Source: Sulfitobacter sp. W027
GTDB taxonomy: Bacteria; Pseudomonadota; Alphaproteobacteria; Rhodobacterales; Rhodobacteraceae
DNA length: 64,000 nt
Reading direction: 5' to 3'
Assembly: GCF_025143985.1 (NCBI RefSeq)
Contig: NZ_CP083568.1
Location: 4,539-68,538 of the forward strand
How positions within the stretch are numbered: position 1 is the first letter of the stretch; the number at the start of each line of letters is the position of its first letter. Positions 8,289-18,500 of the stretch are shown here, piece by piece. The position numbers and the translations under genes are program-made. The notes under the pieces were generated by a model. It had not been told where the DNA came from and ran no database searches. It saw only the letters and a list, made by a program, of their open reading frames with translations.

Positions 8289-9503
8289 ATGAGTGAAATG
8301 ACCCCGAAAGACAGCGCGTCTGCCGAACCTGCTCCGGCCCCCCGGAAGGTCGAGAAGGTGGAGCCCTATGTCCGCCCCGTACGTCGAACGGTAAAGGCGG
8401 CGCGTTTCCGGCGTCGTCATTTTGGTTTGGTCCTTTCCTTTTTGGCCGTGGTTCTCATCCCGCTGTCGGTGGTGGGGTTCTACCTTTGGGTGATCGCAAA
8501 GGATCAATACATCTCGCTAACCGGTTTCACGGTGCGTCAGGAAGAGGGGGGGAGCGCCTCGGCACTGCTGGGCGGCTTGGCCAGTCTGACAGGAGCATCG
8601 GCCTCCTCGGACGGGGACATTCTCTACGAGTTTATACTGAGTCAGTCTCTCGTTCAGAAGATCGACGAAAATGTGGGCCTGCGTGAACATTACAGCAGAT
8701 ATTGGGACGACGATCCGTTCTTTGCCCTGAAGCCCGATGCCAGCATTGAGGATTTGGACAGCTACTGGCGTCGGATCGTAAGTGTTTCCTATGACCGTAG
8801 TTCGGGATTGATGGAAATGCGGATAGAGGCGTTCACGCCTGAAAAAGCTCGCGAGATTGCTGTCGAGATCCTGCGATTAAGCCAGAACATGATCAATGAC
8901 CTTAACGAGCAGGCCCGCGAGGATGCGATGCGCTACGCGCGAATTGATCTTGAAGAGGCGGTCGGAAGGCTCAAAGTGGCCCGTGAGGCACTGACGGCGT
9001 TCCGATCCGGGAACCAGCTTGTCGATCCGGCTTCGGATATTCAGGGCCGTGCAGGTGTGATCAACAACCTGCAGCAGCAATTGGCCGAAGCCTTGATTGA
9101 GTTGGATCTTCTCAGCGGAACCGATGGGGCTGATCCGCGTCAGCGTCAGGCGGAGCGGCTGATTACCGTGATCCGCGAGCGGATCGCCAACGAGCGCGAG
9201 CAGCTGTCCAGTGGGGCAGGGGCGGGGGATGATTACCCGGCCCTGATAGCGGAATACGAAGGTCTAATCGTGGACCGGGAGTTTGCCGAGGAGACATACC
9301 GTGCATCACTGGCTGCACTTGATGTAGCCCGGGCCAATGCCTCCCGGCAGAGCCGGTATCTGGCGACATACATCGCGCCAACACTGGCACAGACCAGTGA
9401 ATATCCCCGTCGTGCCGTGATTTTTGGTCTGGCCTCACTATTCCTGGTGATGGGGTGGGCAATCATGGCATTGGTGTATTATTCCATCCGCGACCGTAGC
9501 TGA
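8289..9503 (+). CDS. Polysaccharide export inner-membrane protein (KpsE/Wzz-like)
   Basis: This is a polysaccharide co-polymerase or membrane-periplasmic adaptor of the KpsE type. The 404-residue protein has one transmembrane helix near residues 40..65 (LVLSFLAVVLIPLSVVGFYLW) and a second at about 378..400 (VIFGLASLFLVMGWAIMALVYY). A long, largely helical periplasmic part lies between them, including the coiled-coil-like stretch LEEAVGRLKVAREALTAF. The N-terminus before the first helix is basic and proline-rich. It lies 14 bp before the exporter ATPase on the same strand, so the two are probably co-transcribed. It should link the ABC exporter to an outer-membrane channel that is not encoded here. 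Confidence 0.88.
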   Translation: MSEMTPKDSASAEPAPAPRKVEKVEPYVRPVRRTVKAARFRRRHFGLVLSFLAVVLIPLSVVGFYLWVIAKDQYISLTGFTVRQEEGGSASALLGGLASLTGASASSDGDILYEFILSQSLVQKIDENVGLREHYSRYWDDDPFFALKPDASIEDLDSYWRRIVSVSYDRSSGLMEMRIEAFTPEKAREIAVEILRLSQNMINDLNEQAREDAMRYARIDLEEAVGRLKVAREALTAFRSGNQLVDPASDIQGRAGVINNLQQQLAEALIELDLLSGTDGADPRQRQAERLITVIRERIANEREQLSSGAGAGDDYPALIAEYEGLIVDREFAEETYRASLAALDVARANASRQSRYLATYIAPTLAQTSEYPRRAVIFGLASLFLVMGWAIMALVYYSIRDRS

Positions 9504-9517
9504 CGGAAAGGGCTGCG

Positions 9518-10177
9518 ATGATCCGCTTTGAGAACCTGAGCAAGAGCTACTGGGTACAGGGCTTTCAGAAGGTTGTGATCGACCATCTCAACACCGAGTT
9601 GCCGACCGGTAAGTCGTTGGCGCTGCTGGGGCTAAACGGAGCCGGTAAATCGACCCTGATGCAGCTAATTGCTGGCACGTTGCGCCCCGATAGCGGACGG
9701 GTGGTGTCGGATGGGTCGATCTCTTGGCCGGTGGGATTCGGCGGATCATTCCACCCGGATCTGACAGGCGCGCAGAACGTTCGGTTCATCGCGCGTATCT
9801 ACGGAGTGGACACCGACGAACTGGTCGCCTTTGTCGAGGATTTCGCGGAACTGGGCAAACACTTCGACATGCCGGTACGCAGCTATTCTTCGGGTATGAG
9901 GTCACGCCTGACGTTTGGGGCGTCTTTCGGTATCAAATTCGATACTTACCTCGTTGATGAGGTTACTGCAGTGGGCGACGCTGCGTTCCGCCGCAAGAGC
10001 AAGGCGCTGTTCAAGGAACGCATGCAGACATCTAGTGCAATCCTTGTTTCGCATGAGATGGGGCAGGTGCGCGACTATTGTGATGCTGCCATCCTGCTGG
10101 CAGATGGTCATTTGACCTATTTCGAAGATGTCGAAACAGCGATCAAGTTCCATCTCGATGCCATCGAGGATAGATAA
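9518..10177 (+). CDS. Polysaccharide ABC exporter ATPase (KpsT/Wzt family)
   Basis: This is the ATPase that powers export of the polysaccharide through the permease at 7394..8206. The 219-residue protein has Walker A GLNGAGKST at residues 38..46, the KpsT-like SWPVGFGGSFHPDLTGAQNVRF segment, the signature YSSGMRSRL and Walker B LVDEVTAVGD. It stops after the nucleotide-binding domain, so there is no Wzt-type C-terminal carbohydrate-binding domain; the substrate is therefore probably not recognised through a modified terminus. A ribosome site AAAGGG lies just before ATG 9518. Confidence 0.92.
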   Translation: MIRFENLSKSYWVQGFQKVVIDHLNTELPTGKSLALLGLNGAGKSTLMQLIAGTLRPDSGRVVSDGSISWPVGFGGSFHPDLTGAQNVRFIARIYGVDTDELVAFVEDFAELGKHFDMPVRSYSSGMRSRLTFGASFGIKFDTYLVDEVTAVGDAAFRRKSKALFKERMQTSSAILVSHEMGQVRDYCDAAILLADGHLTYFEDVETAIKFHLDAIEDR

Positions 10178-10276
10178 CCTAAGAGCTGCGCCGCTTGAAA
10201 TTCGGGCCATCCTCCTCAATAAGGCCTGATATCTTTTCCCTTAATGCACCGGTATGTGGGCAGGACGTAAAAAACG

Positions 10277-10993
10277 ATGAAACGCTTTGTGATCCTGGGG
10301 CTGCCGCGCAGCGGAACGACCTATCTGATGAGTTTGTTGGACGCACATCGCAACGTGATCTGTGCGGGGGAACAGTACAATCCTTATGCGGTTATCGGCT
10401 CTAAGCATGACGACAGTCACGCTGCCATACTGGGCCGCGACAAGGATCCGGTCGGCCATATGTACAGGTTCTTTGACGAGGCGGCCGCTAAAGGCGCGGC
10501 CAGCGGCGGTTTCAAGTTCATGATCGGCCACAACCTGAATGTATTGCGCGCCCTTGCCACAGACCCCGAAGTGTCCATCATCTACGTCTGGCGCGAGAAC
10601 CGGCTGGCGCAGGTGTCTTCCCTCATCAAGGCGTACCAAAGCAAGAAATGGGCGCAAAGCAAGGCCGATGAGCATGTGACGCGTAAGATCAAGGCGACCC
10701 CGCGCCAGATCAGCCACCGTTGGCATGAATATTCGACATTCGATCATCTGATCTCGATTTGGCTGGCAGGGGTGCCCAACCCCAAGGTCACCTATGAGTA
10801 CCGCGAATTGTTCCAGCCCGGCTTCGAAGAGAAAATCTGTAATTTTCTGGAAGTACCGTACCGACCCGGCATGAAAAGCCCGTTGATCAAACAAAGCAGC
10901 AATTCCATCGCGGACCGTTTCGAGGACCCCAAGCCTATTCGCTACTATTTCAACCAGATCGGGCTGAAGCGCTGGCTGGAAGACGAGTTGTGA
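10277..10993 (+). CDS. Sulfotransferase-family protein
   Basis: This 238-residue cytosolic protein has the 5'-phosphosulfate-binding loop LGLPRSGTTYL at residues 7..17 and a later IIYVWRENRLAQVSSLIKAYQ segment that resembles the 3'-phosphate binding helix of PAPS-dependent sulfotransferases. It probably adds sulfate to the polysaccharide made by its neighbours. Its stop overlaps the GTG start of the GT4 gene by four bases, so the two are translationally coupled. It is one of four sulfotransferase-like genes in the plasmid, all different. The acceptor is not predictable. Confidence 0.75.
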   Translation: MKRFVILGLPRSGTTYLMSLLDAHRNVICAGEQYNPYAVIGSKHDDSHAAILGRDKDPVGHMYRFFDEAAAKGAASGGFKFMIGHNLNVLRALATDPEVSIIYVWRENRLAQVSSLIKAYQSKKWAQSKADEHVTRKIKATPRQISHRWHEYSTFDHLISIWLAGVPNPKVTYEYRELFQPGFEEKICNFLEVPYRPGMKSPLIKQSSNSIADRFEDPKPIRYYFNQIGLKRWLEDEL

Positions 10994-12495
10994 GCCGCCC
11001 TCTCCGGGTTCTCTACTACAACTGGGTCGACTATCTGGATACGGAAAAGCGCGGCGGCGGTGTAACACTGTATCAGCGCAATTTGATGGAGGGGTTAGAA
11101 GGTCGCGATAATGTCGAGGCGGTTTTCCTCTCTGCCGGGCTTGGTCATGATCTGAGGGCGCGCGCCCCGCGGTGGGAACCTGTGCGTCATGGACCCGCTG
11201 AAAACGGCGACTGCCGGTATGAGTTGATCAACTCTGGTGTGCTGGCCTCGGCGCATGCCAGCTTCGGCGATCCCGCACAGGTGTCGCATCCGCCCACCAG
11301 CGATGTATTTTTCGACTTCGTCGCGCGGACTGGCCCCTATGACGTAATCCACTTCAACAATCTTGAAGGGTTGCCCGTTGAGGTTCTGGCGGTCAAAGAA
11401 CAGCATCCGGAGACCCGGATTGTCTTGTCCTTGCACAATTACTACCCGATCTGCCCGCAGGTGAACCTCTGGGCACATGAGCGTGAAACCTGCGAAGACT
11501 TCCAAGGTGGCGCACGCTGCGTCACCTGCCTGCCGCATCAGCATGACGCGCGCCTGCTGCGCGGAGCTAATGCGGTGTCCTACCGGCTGCGCTGTGCGGG
11601 ATTGCAGCCGGGTACATGGGCCTATGATTTGGCTTTCCGCGGCATTCTGGCCATAGGCCGACGCGGCTTGCAGGCGCTACGCTGGTTGCGGGGCCGAGGG
11701 CAGGTGATGGCGGAAAACCGTTTGTTAGAGCCGCATGTGGCGGCAGATCGTGCCAAAGCTTTTGCGGCGCGTCGTGCAGCCATGATCGACCTGATCAATA
11801 CCCATTGTGATCATGTGCTATGTGTCTCGGATGCGGTGCGCATGTTGGCGCAGCGCTACGGCGTTGCCTCGGCACTGACCCGCACAAGCTATATCGGGAC
11901 CCGTGCCGCCGAGTTCTACGACGAGACGGCACCCGCCCAGGATAACCCCCAGAAACAGACCCTGACACTGGGGTATCTGGGCTACATGCGCCGCGACAAA
12001 GGGTTCTTTTTCCTGCTGGATGCGCTGGAAGCATTGCCCCCGGATCTCGCTGCTCGGCTGCGCATCATGGTCGCCGCGCGCGCGGCGGACCCTGCCACTA
12101 TGGCGCGGTTGCGTGCGTTGGGCGATCATCTGGCGGAGGTGATCTATCACGATGGTTATACCCACGCGGAGTTGGAAGCGATTTTGGCGCCGGTAGATAT
12201 AGGAGTGGTGCCTGTGTTGTGGCACGACAACCTGCCGCAGGTCGCCATTGAGATGCACGCGCGCCGTATCCCCTTGTTGACGGCAGCAAGGGGCGGTGCG
12301 CCGGAACTGGGAAACTGCCCGGAGATGGTGTTTGCGCCAGGCGACGTTGCAGACTTTGCCCGACGGATACAGGCTCTTTTGGCCGGAGAGATCTCCATGC
12401 AGGCCTATTGGCACGGGGCGATGCGTCCGGTGACCGTACCTGAGCATCTCGTGGAACTGCTGGAAATTTACGAGGAGCATGAGGCGGCACCCTGA
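10990..12495 (+). CDS. GT4-family glycosyltransferase
   Basis: This is a retaining GT-B glycosyltransferase of 501 residues. The N-terminal half has VLYYNWVDYLDTEKRGGGVTLY and a Cys-containing stretch CEDFQGGARCVTC. The C-terminal half has TLGYLGYMRRDKGFFFLLDAL and the donor-site region around NLPQVAIEMHARRIPLLTAARGGAPEL, where GT4 proteins carry the EX7E motif. The start is GTG 10990 within a GTGA overlap with the sulfotransferase gene. The second reading of this gene at 61,171..62,675 lacks one G of a GGGG run (11,690..11,693 here) and is frameshifted, so this longer version is the one to trust. Confidence 0.88.
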   Translation: MSRPLRVLYYNWVDYLDTEKRGGGVTLYQRNLMEGLEGRDNVEAVFLSAGLGHDLRARAPRWEPVRHGPAENGDCRYELINSGVLASAHASFGDPAQVSHPPTSDVFFDFVARTGPYDVIHFNNLEGLPVEVLAVKEQHPETRIVLSLHNYYPICPQVNLWAHERETCEDFQGGARCVTCLPHQHDARLLRGANAVSYRLRCAGLQPGTWAYDLAFRGILAIGRRGLQALRWLRGRGQVMAENRLLEPHVAADRAKAFAARRAAMIDLINTHCDHVLCVSDAVRMLAQRYGVASALTRTSYIGTRAAEFYDETAPAQDNPQKQTLTLGYLGYMRRDKGFFFLLDALEALPPDLAARLRIMVAARAADPATMARLRALGDHLAEVIYHDGYTHAELEAILAPVDIGVVPVLWHDNLPQVAIEMHARRIPLLTAARGGAPELGNCPEMVFAPGDVADFARRIQALLAGEISMQAYWHGAMRPVTVPEHLVELLEIYEEHEAAP

Positions 12496-12584
12496 GCCGT
12501 GCTTGCGCCCTGTTGCCCCCCTTATCCCCTTTGGCCTGCGCAGGGCTCTATGATCGGCCCGGGGTTGCGGGGGAATGCGCAGCT

Positions 12585-15500
12585 TCAGCCGCGGAGCCTG
12601 CGCCTGACGAAAGGCACATCCGTCCATTTTTGCGATAGATCAGGATCGAAGATCACGCTGCGCCCCTCAGAGACGAGGGCGAGATATTTACGGTATTCCT
12701 CGGCGTTGTTGAAATGCTGGCCGCGCAGAACTTCGGCCTGTGCTTTGCGCCGAAAATCGGTGTTGTACTTGAAATGCGCAAACAGCAATTCGCGCGGGGC
12801 GATGCGCGCGTCGCCGACGAAATGCAACCCCGCCGAAAGGCGCATCCACGGCTGGTAACGCAGCAGCGCCAGTTTTTGCGCGACGAACATGCTGCGGTGC
12901 GAGCCTGCAATCAGCCGGTGGCGCAGCGCAGAGGTCCAGCAGCGCTGATCGGCAAAGGGGCCGCGGGCCAAGGTGTTGGCAAGGAACGGTACGCGGTCGG
13001 CGTAACCGGCTTGGTCGAAGGGCGTGCCTTGGGCAAAATCGGCATCCTCTAACGGGCCTTGAGGGTACATATCGAGCATGAAGACACGGATGGCCTCGGC
13101 AGTCTCGAAATCAGAGTGGTTGAGAAGTTGCGCCAATGTTTGGCTCTGTTTCTCCTGCCAGACCAGCAGTTCGTCGGCATCCGCCACCAAGGACCACTTG
13201 CCAACCCGGAAGGCTGCCATCATGGCCTGCTGCCAGGCCACGCCGTATTGCGACAGGCGATAATCCGTATCCACCGAAAACAGCGCCACATCGGGTTGCT
13301 GTGCCAGATATTCCAGCGTGCCATCGTCCGAGCAATTGTCGGCGATCAGGAACGCTTCCACGCCCAGCTTGCGGTAATGGGCTAGGAAATGTGGCAGCAT
13401 GAACATCTCGTTGCGCATGCAGGCCACCACTGCCACCCTTGCATCGCGCGCCCGGGTAACGCTGTCCTCCGAGCTGACGAGTTCCAGCGCGTTGCTCTGA
13501 TAACCCAGTTCGGCCTCTTGGTAGCTCGGCCAGATCTTGCGCGGCCACAGGCCGGGCTTGTCGTAGCGCACCAATGCATCTGCTTGATCAAGATGAGTAT
13601 CGAGATGCACCAGTTGCAAGGGGGCCGTCTGGCTGGGGTGAAAGCTGTTGTGCCACAGCGGGACGGGGAGGGCGTCTCCATAGGTCCGGCGGCGCATGGA
13701 GATGCGGTAGTCCTCTTCGGCGGGAGAGATGCCGCGCATGGCCAGAAGATCGCCCAGCATCTTGTCTTCCATGAACGAAACGCTAATCAATTGCTGCCCC
13801 TCGGGGCTTGCGGCTGCTTCCAAGGCGGCGGCCATGGCTGTGCGACTAAGGGCGTAGCCAGTGCCACCATCGGTGTATTCCGAGGGCTCTGGCGATTTGT
13901 CCAGATCGAACCGGCCGCGCAGGGAGCTGGATTTACCCTGGTGCCATTTGCGGTCCATCTGTCCCACTGTGCGATAGAGGCGGCGGCCGTAATAGTCGAA
14001 CTTGCGGTAGCTGAGCGAGTGGAAAAACAGCGGCGCGTTGAGAAAACAGTCGTCGTCGATCTTCACCATATGCCCGTAGCGGGTGTTGTCATGCACCCAT
14101 CTAATGGCGGCCAACGTTTTTTGCGGCAGCCCTTCGTAGTCGTCGGGCGCGTCCAGATAGACGATGTCGCCATCCCGTGTACCGTCGCCGTCACCGACCA
14201 CGACGACATAAGGCACGCCCAGATCCTCCAGCAGGCCCAGCCAGCCCGCGCGCATCGCGGGGATGCGCGTATCAAGGTAGGGCACGCAGGAAAACACTGT
14301 GATAATGGTATCGAACAGCGGATGACCGTCCGGTAGGCCTGTGTTGTCACTCGCGGGCAAAGCGGCCAGGGAAATGTCAAGATGATCGACCAGCGCTTGC
14401 ACCACGGGCAGCAAATCCTCACGGTGCTGGAGGCGGCGCAGGGGCTGGTGCAAAGCGGGTGCCGCGCGCCATTGCGCGCCCTGGGCGTCAAGAAGGACGA
14501 TTTGCTGGCGGATCCAGTCGCATATTGCCTGCACCTGAGCAGCGTCGCTGTCATGTAGGCTGTCGATCAGGGCCACGGCCATGCCCAGCCCCAAATGATG
14601 CGATCCTGCATCAGCTAACTGGCCAAAGCTGTCCGTCAGGGCCTCCGCCAGAGCGGCCTGCGAGGGATTTGCGGTCAACGCAAGTGCTTGCTGCGCGGCC
14701 TGTTGCTGGGTGTCGAAATAAGGTGCTCGAGGGGTTTTCGGATAAAGTAGTGGCAGCGCCGTGGCCGCCATGGCCGCGACCTCCGCCGCGACGGGCGCGC
14801 TACCGGGGCTGGCCATATGGCGCAGGACGTTGCGATCGCGGTCCCGGCTGTCGGGCGTGTGCAGTGTGCCTAGATCGGACAGGGTGATACCGCCCTCTGA
14901 GAGAGTGGGCAGGCCTGCAGGACCGAAGATCTCGCGGCGGACGCGTGGGGCGTCATGGGTTTTTGCGATCTCGAACAGTTGCAAGGCGCGGTGCTTTTGC
15001 AGGGCGTCTGTGCGGTTTGAGGCGATGTCGTCAAAGGCCGCCCGCGCCTGTGCGATGTCGGTGGGCAGATCGGCTGCTTTTTCCAGATCAGACCAAAACT
15101 GCCTTGACAGGCCATAGATCTCCAGACAGAGCGCCACGACCTCTTGTTGTTGTCGCGGGGGAAGGCGGTGGCGCTGCAGGATTAGGGTGGCCGCGGTGCG
15201 GATCAATTCGCGGCAATGCACAGGCTCCCAATAGTTCTCCACGCGCGCCCTGAGAAACGCGGCGAAGGCATTGAGCATACGGATGCGTATATCAACCGGG
15301 GTTGTGGCATGCGTGAGGCCAATGCGCACCGCCCAAGCGATGGCGGGCATTACCAGCCATTCGCGTCGCGGCTCGGTGAGCGTCGCCAGACCCTCGGCAG
15401 CCTCGCGGTACTGCCCGTCCGCCACCAGATAGGGCAGGCTTGCCGAGACGGCCCAGCGGCTGCCCGCGTGGGGCAGGGGCAGCAGGCCACGGCTTTTGGC

Positions 15501-18500
15501 GCGCTGGTAAAGGCCCTCGAAATCTCGGTCCTGCGCACAGAAGAATTCCGCCAACTCCAGAAACATTGGGGCCTGTGCTGCCGGAGAGACCTGAAGTCCG
15601 TCCAGAACGGCGAGTGCTTCCGGGGACTGCTCGGGCGGGGCGGTTCGGCTCTGCGCCAAGCGGGCAACAACGGTTGCGACCTCGCGGTCAATAGGATCGC
15701 CCGCGAGGGGCGGCGGGGCCGGTCTGTCTTGCGTGGCGCTGTCGTTCTCCATGAAGTCCTGCACATCGTAGAAAGCGGCCAGTTCATCAATCCGCTTGTG
15801 TGCAGGCGCAGAGAGCAGCGGCAGCAATCCAGCATAACGGATATATTCCAGCGTGTTGAGGCATAGGGTGCTGTCGCTTGTCGCCAACGGCAATGTCAGC
15901 AGCGCCTCAATCCGCGCGGCGAGGTCCGTGCGCGTAAGGGTGATCCGGTCGGTTTCGGCGCCTTGAATCAATTCCAGCGTGAGCCCCGCTTCAGCGGGCA
16001 GATCGCGCCAGAGAGAAGCAGGCAGCAGGGCGGTGGCCGTGCCTTGCGGTGCGGCGGTAAGTGGCAGGGCCGTGGGGGGGCAAGATACGTCAGAGGACAG
16101 CGCTTGCAGTTTAGCCGTGTCGCCCGTGGTGCCAATGCGCAGAGCGAGGCGGCTGTCGAGGACAAGGCCGGTCTGGGGCATCTGCGGGATCACATGTGGG
16201 GTGCTGACCGTACCGTTGGTATGGAACCCGGCGATGGCCTCCAATCCGGGGAAACGGGTGTGGCGGCGCAGACCCCGCGGGGCGATGTCGAAGACCTCCT
16301 CGCCATTCAGCAGGACGCGAACGCGGGGCGGGGCGAAGTCAAAGACGACGTCCGCGCGCCCCGAGGACAGGTCCACCACATAAGGAATTTCAGCCTTCCA
16401 TGTGCCGTCGGGGTGCTGGCTGTTGAACACGGCCAGCCCCTCCGCCTGACGTAGCGATAGGTGAAACAGGACTTGGTCGCGGCCCGCCGCCTGAAAATAG
16501 ATGTTGGCAAAAGGCATGGTGTGGAAATCGGCCCGCAAAGTGAGAAGCCCGTGTTCTTGCAGATTGAAGGCGTGCAGAGGCTTGCTGTTTCCCGCAGGCA
16601 GGGCGGGCACTTTGCGGTGGTGAAGTGCAGCCTGCCCGATCCGGCCCATCCGGCCATAGAGCACGGCCATGGGATCAAGCAAACGTGCCAGCCGCGGGCC
16701 CACGAACTGATCAAGGCCCGCCTGGCGGTCGTTCCCGTACCCCTGCCATAGGGCGATGAGGGCAGCCCCCAGCACCATCTGCATCCGCGATGCGCGGCTG
16801 GCGTATTGACCGAAATACACCTGTTCGCGCAGGGCACGGGCAAAGAGCTTGCGCTGCCAGCCATCCGGCAGGGCCTGTTGTAGAGTGTCTGGAAGGGCCC
16901 GCGTGACGGCGCGGGTCAGGGCGGTATGGCCGCGGGACAGCGCGCGCGCGTTGAACGGGGTGTGCCACCTTTCGAACCCACCGTCGCGCAGGGTGACAGT
17001 AATGCCGGCATGGGGAATGTAGGTGGTGCAGGGGGCCAGCAGAGCCGCGTTCAGGCACAGTGCCCAATCAGATCTGGGCCCGTCGGTGAAACCCAAGTCG
17101 TGGGTGGTGAGAAAGGCGCGCGCGAATATTTTGGCGCTGCTTTGGGCCTCAAGACTCAGAGCTTGGCTGGGAGACAGATTAAGCGGACCTGCAGGCGGGC
17201 TGCCCTGCGACCACTGGTCCATATCGAGGATGCCATTGTGATAGGTCGTCAGCCCTGTATCGACATGCGCCAGTCGCATCTGTGTGATGCCGAAATCTGC
17301 CTGCGCGCGCAGCATGGCCTCGGTTCGTTGCAAGAGCGTCCAGGGTGTCAGGGCATCGCCGGTTTGCACGAACACCACATAGATGCCGCGTGCCTGTGAT
17401 AGCCCGTGGTTGAAGGCGACACCCGCCCCCTCGCGCGGGGCACGCAGAATTTTCCAATGGGCAGGCAAGTCCTTCTGATGTGCGCCCACAGCCTGCTGTG
17501 CGGCCTTGTTCTGGCAGACGATCAGCGCCTCAAAGCCGGGTGCCGTCTGCGCGCGCAGAGCCGTGAGGCTGCGATCAAGAGCTTCGGTATCATTACCATC
17601 CCAGAATAGGATCACGCTGAGGGGCAGGGTGCCTGCCATTTCCAGCGCCCAGCTGCGCCCGATGTCAGGGTCCCAATCGCTGTCATAGTCCAACCCATTC
17701 CGCTGCAAAAAGTCCTGCGCGGCGACGGCGAAACGCCGGCGGCGGTCAGGGTCGGCGATCACGGTGCTGCGCTCGAACGTCAGACGGCTTGCGAGGCGGG
17801 CGAGAGCGGTGCGCCCGCCGGGGCGATCACTGGCCTCGAATTGCGCGGCAAGGGTTTCAAGCACGTCAAACTGTTCAAATACGCGGTCGCTGTCCTGTCC
17901 GGTGATTTGGCCCGCGCGGCCGCGTGTCTGCAGATAAAGCGCCTCGGGCAGGTGAACGATGTGGTCGGTGCGCGCGGCGGCGCGGTGGAAGAAACCGTGG
18001 TCCTCGAACCATGTGCCGTTGTCAAAGCGCAGACCTTCGATCAGATCGCGGCGGTAGAGTTTGTTCCAAGCTGATGGAAAATGGCGGATCACATCGCACC
18101 AGTCGTGCAGCGGATAGCGGCGCCAAGAGTTATGCTGGGCCAGATCCGGCGCACCGTGGATGGCAGAATGTACGCTGCCTGTGCCGTCTGCCATGTTGGA
18201 CTGGACGGCGCAGGCCACCCAGTCTGCGCCGCTTTCCTCTAGCACCTGCCACATCCGCATCAGATAGTCCGGCATGATCTGGTCATCACTGTCGACAAAG
18301 GCGATGTATCTGCCCACGGCCTGGCTGAGCCCGGTGTTGCGCGCGGCACTGAGCCCTGCATTGTCCTGCCGGATCAGGGTGAAACGCGGATCCCCCCCCG
18401 CCGCTTTCAGTGCCGTATCGCCACTGCCGTCGGTGGCGCCATCGTCGATCATTAAGACTTCGAAATCGATTAGAGTTTGAGCCCGCACGCTCCGAATGCA

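Noticed and set aside
10241-11068. 275-codon minus-strand frame opposite the sulfotransferase gene
   Set aside because: It is opposite a gene with a clear P-loop and has no motif or ribosome site of its own.
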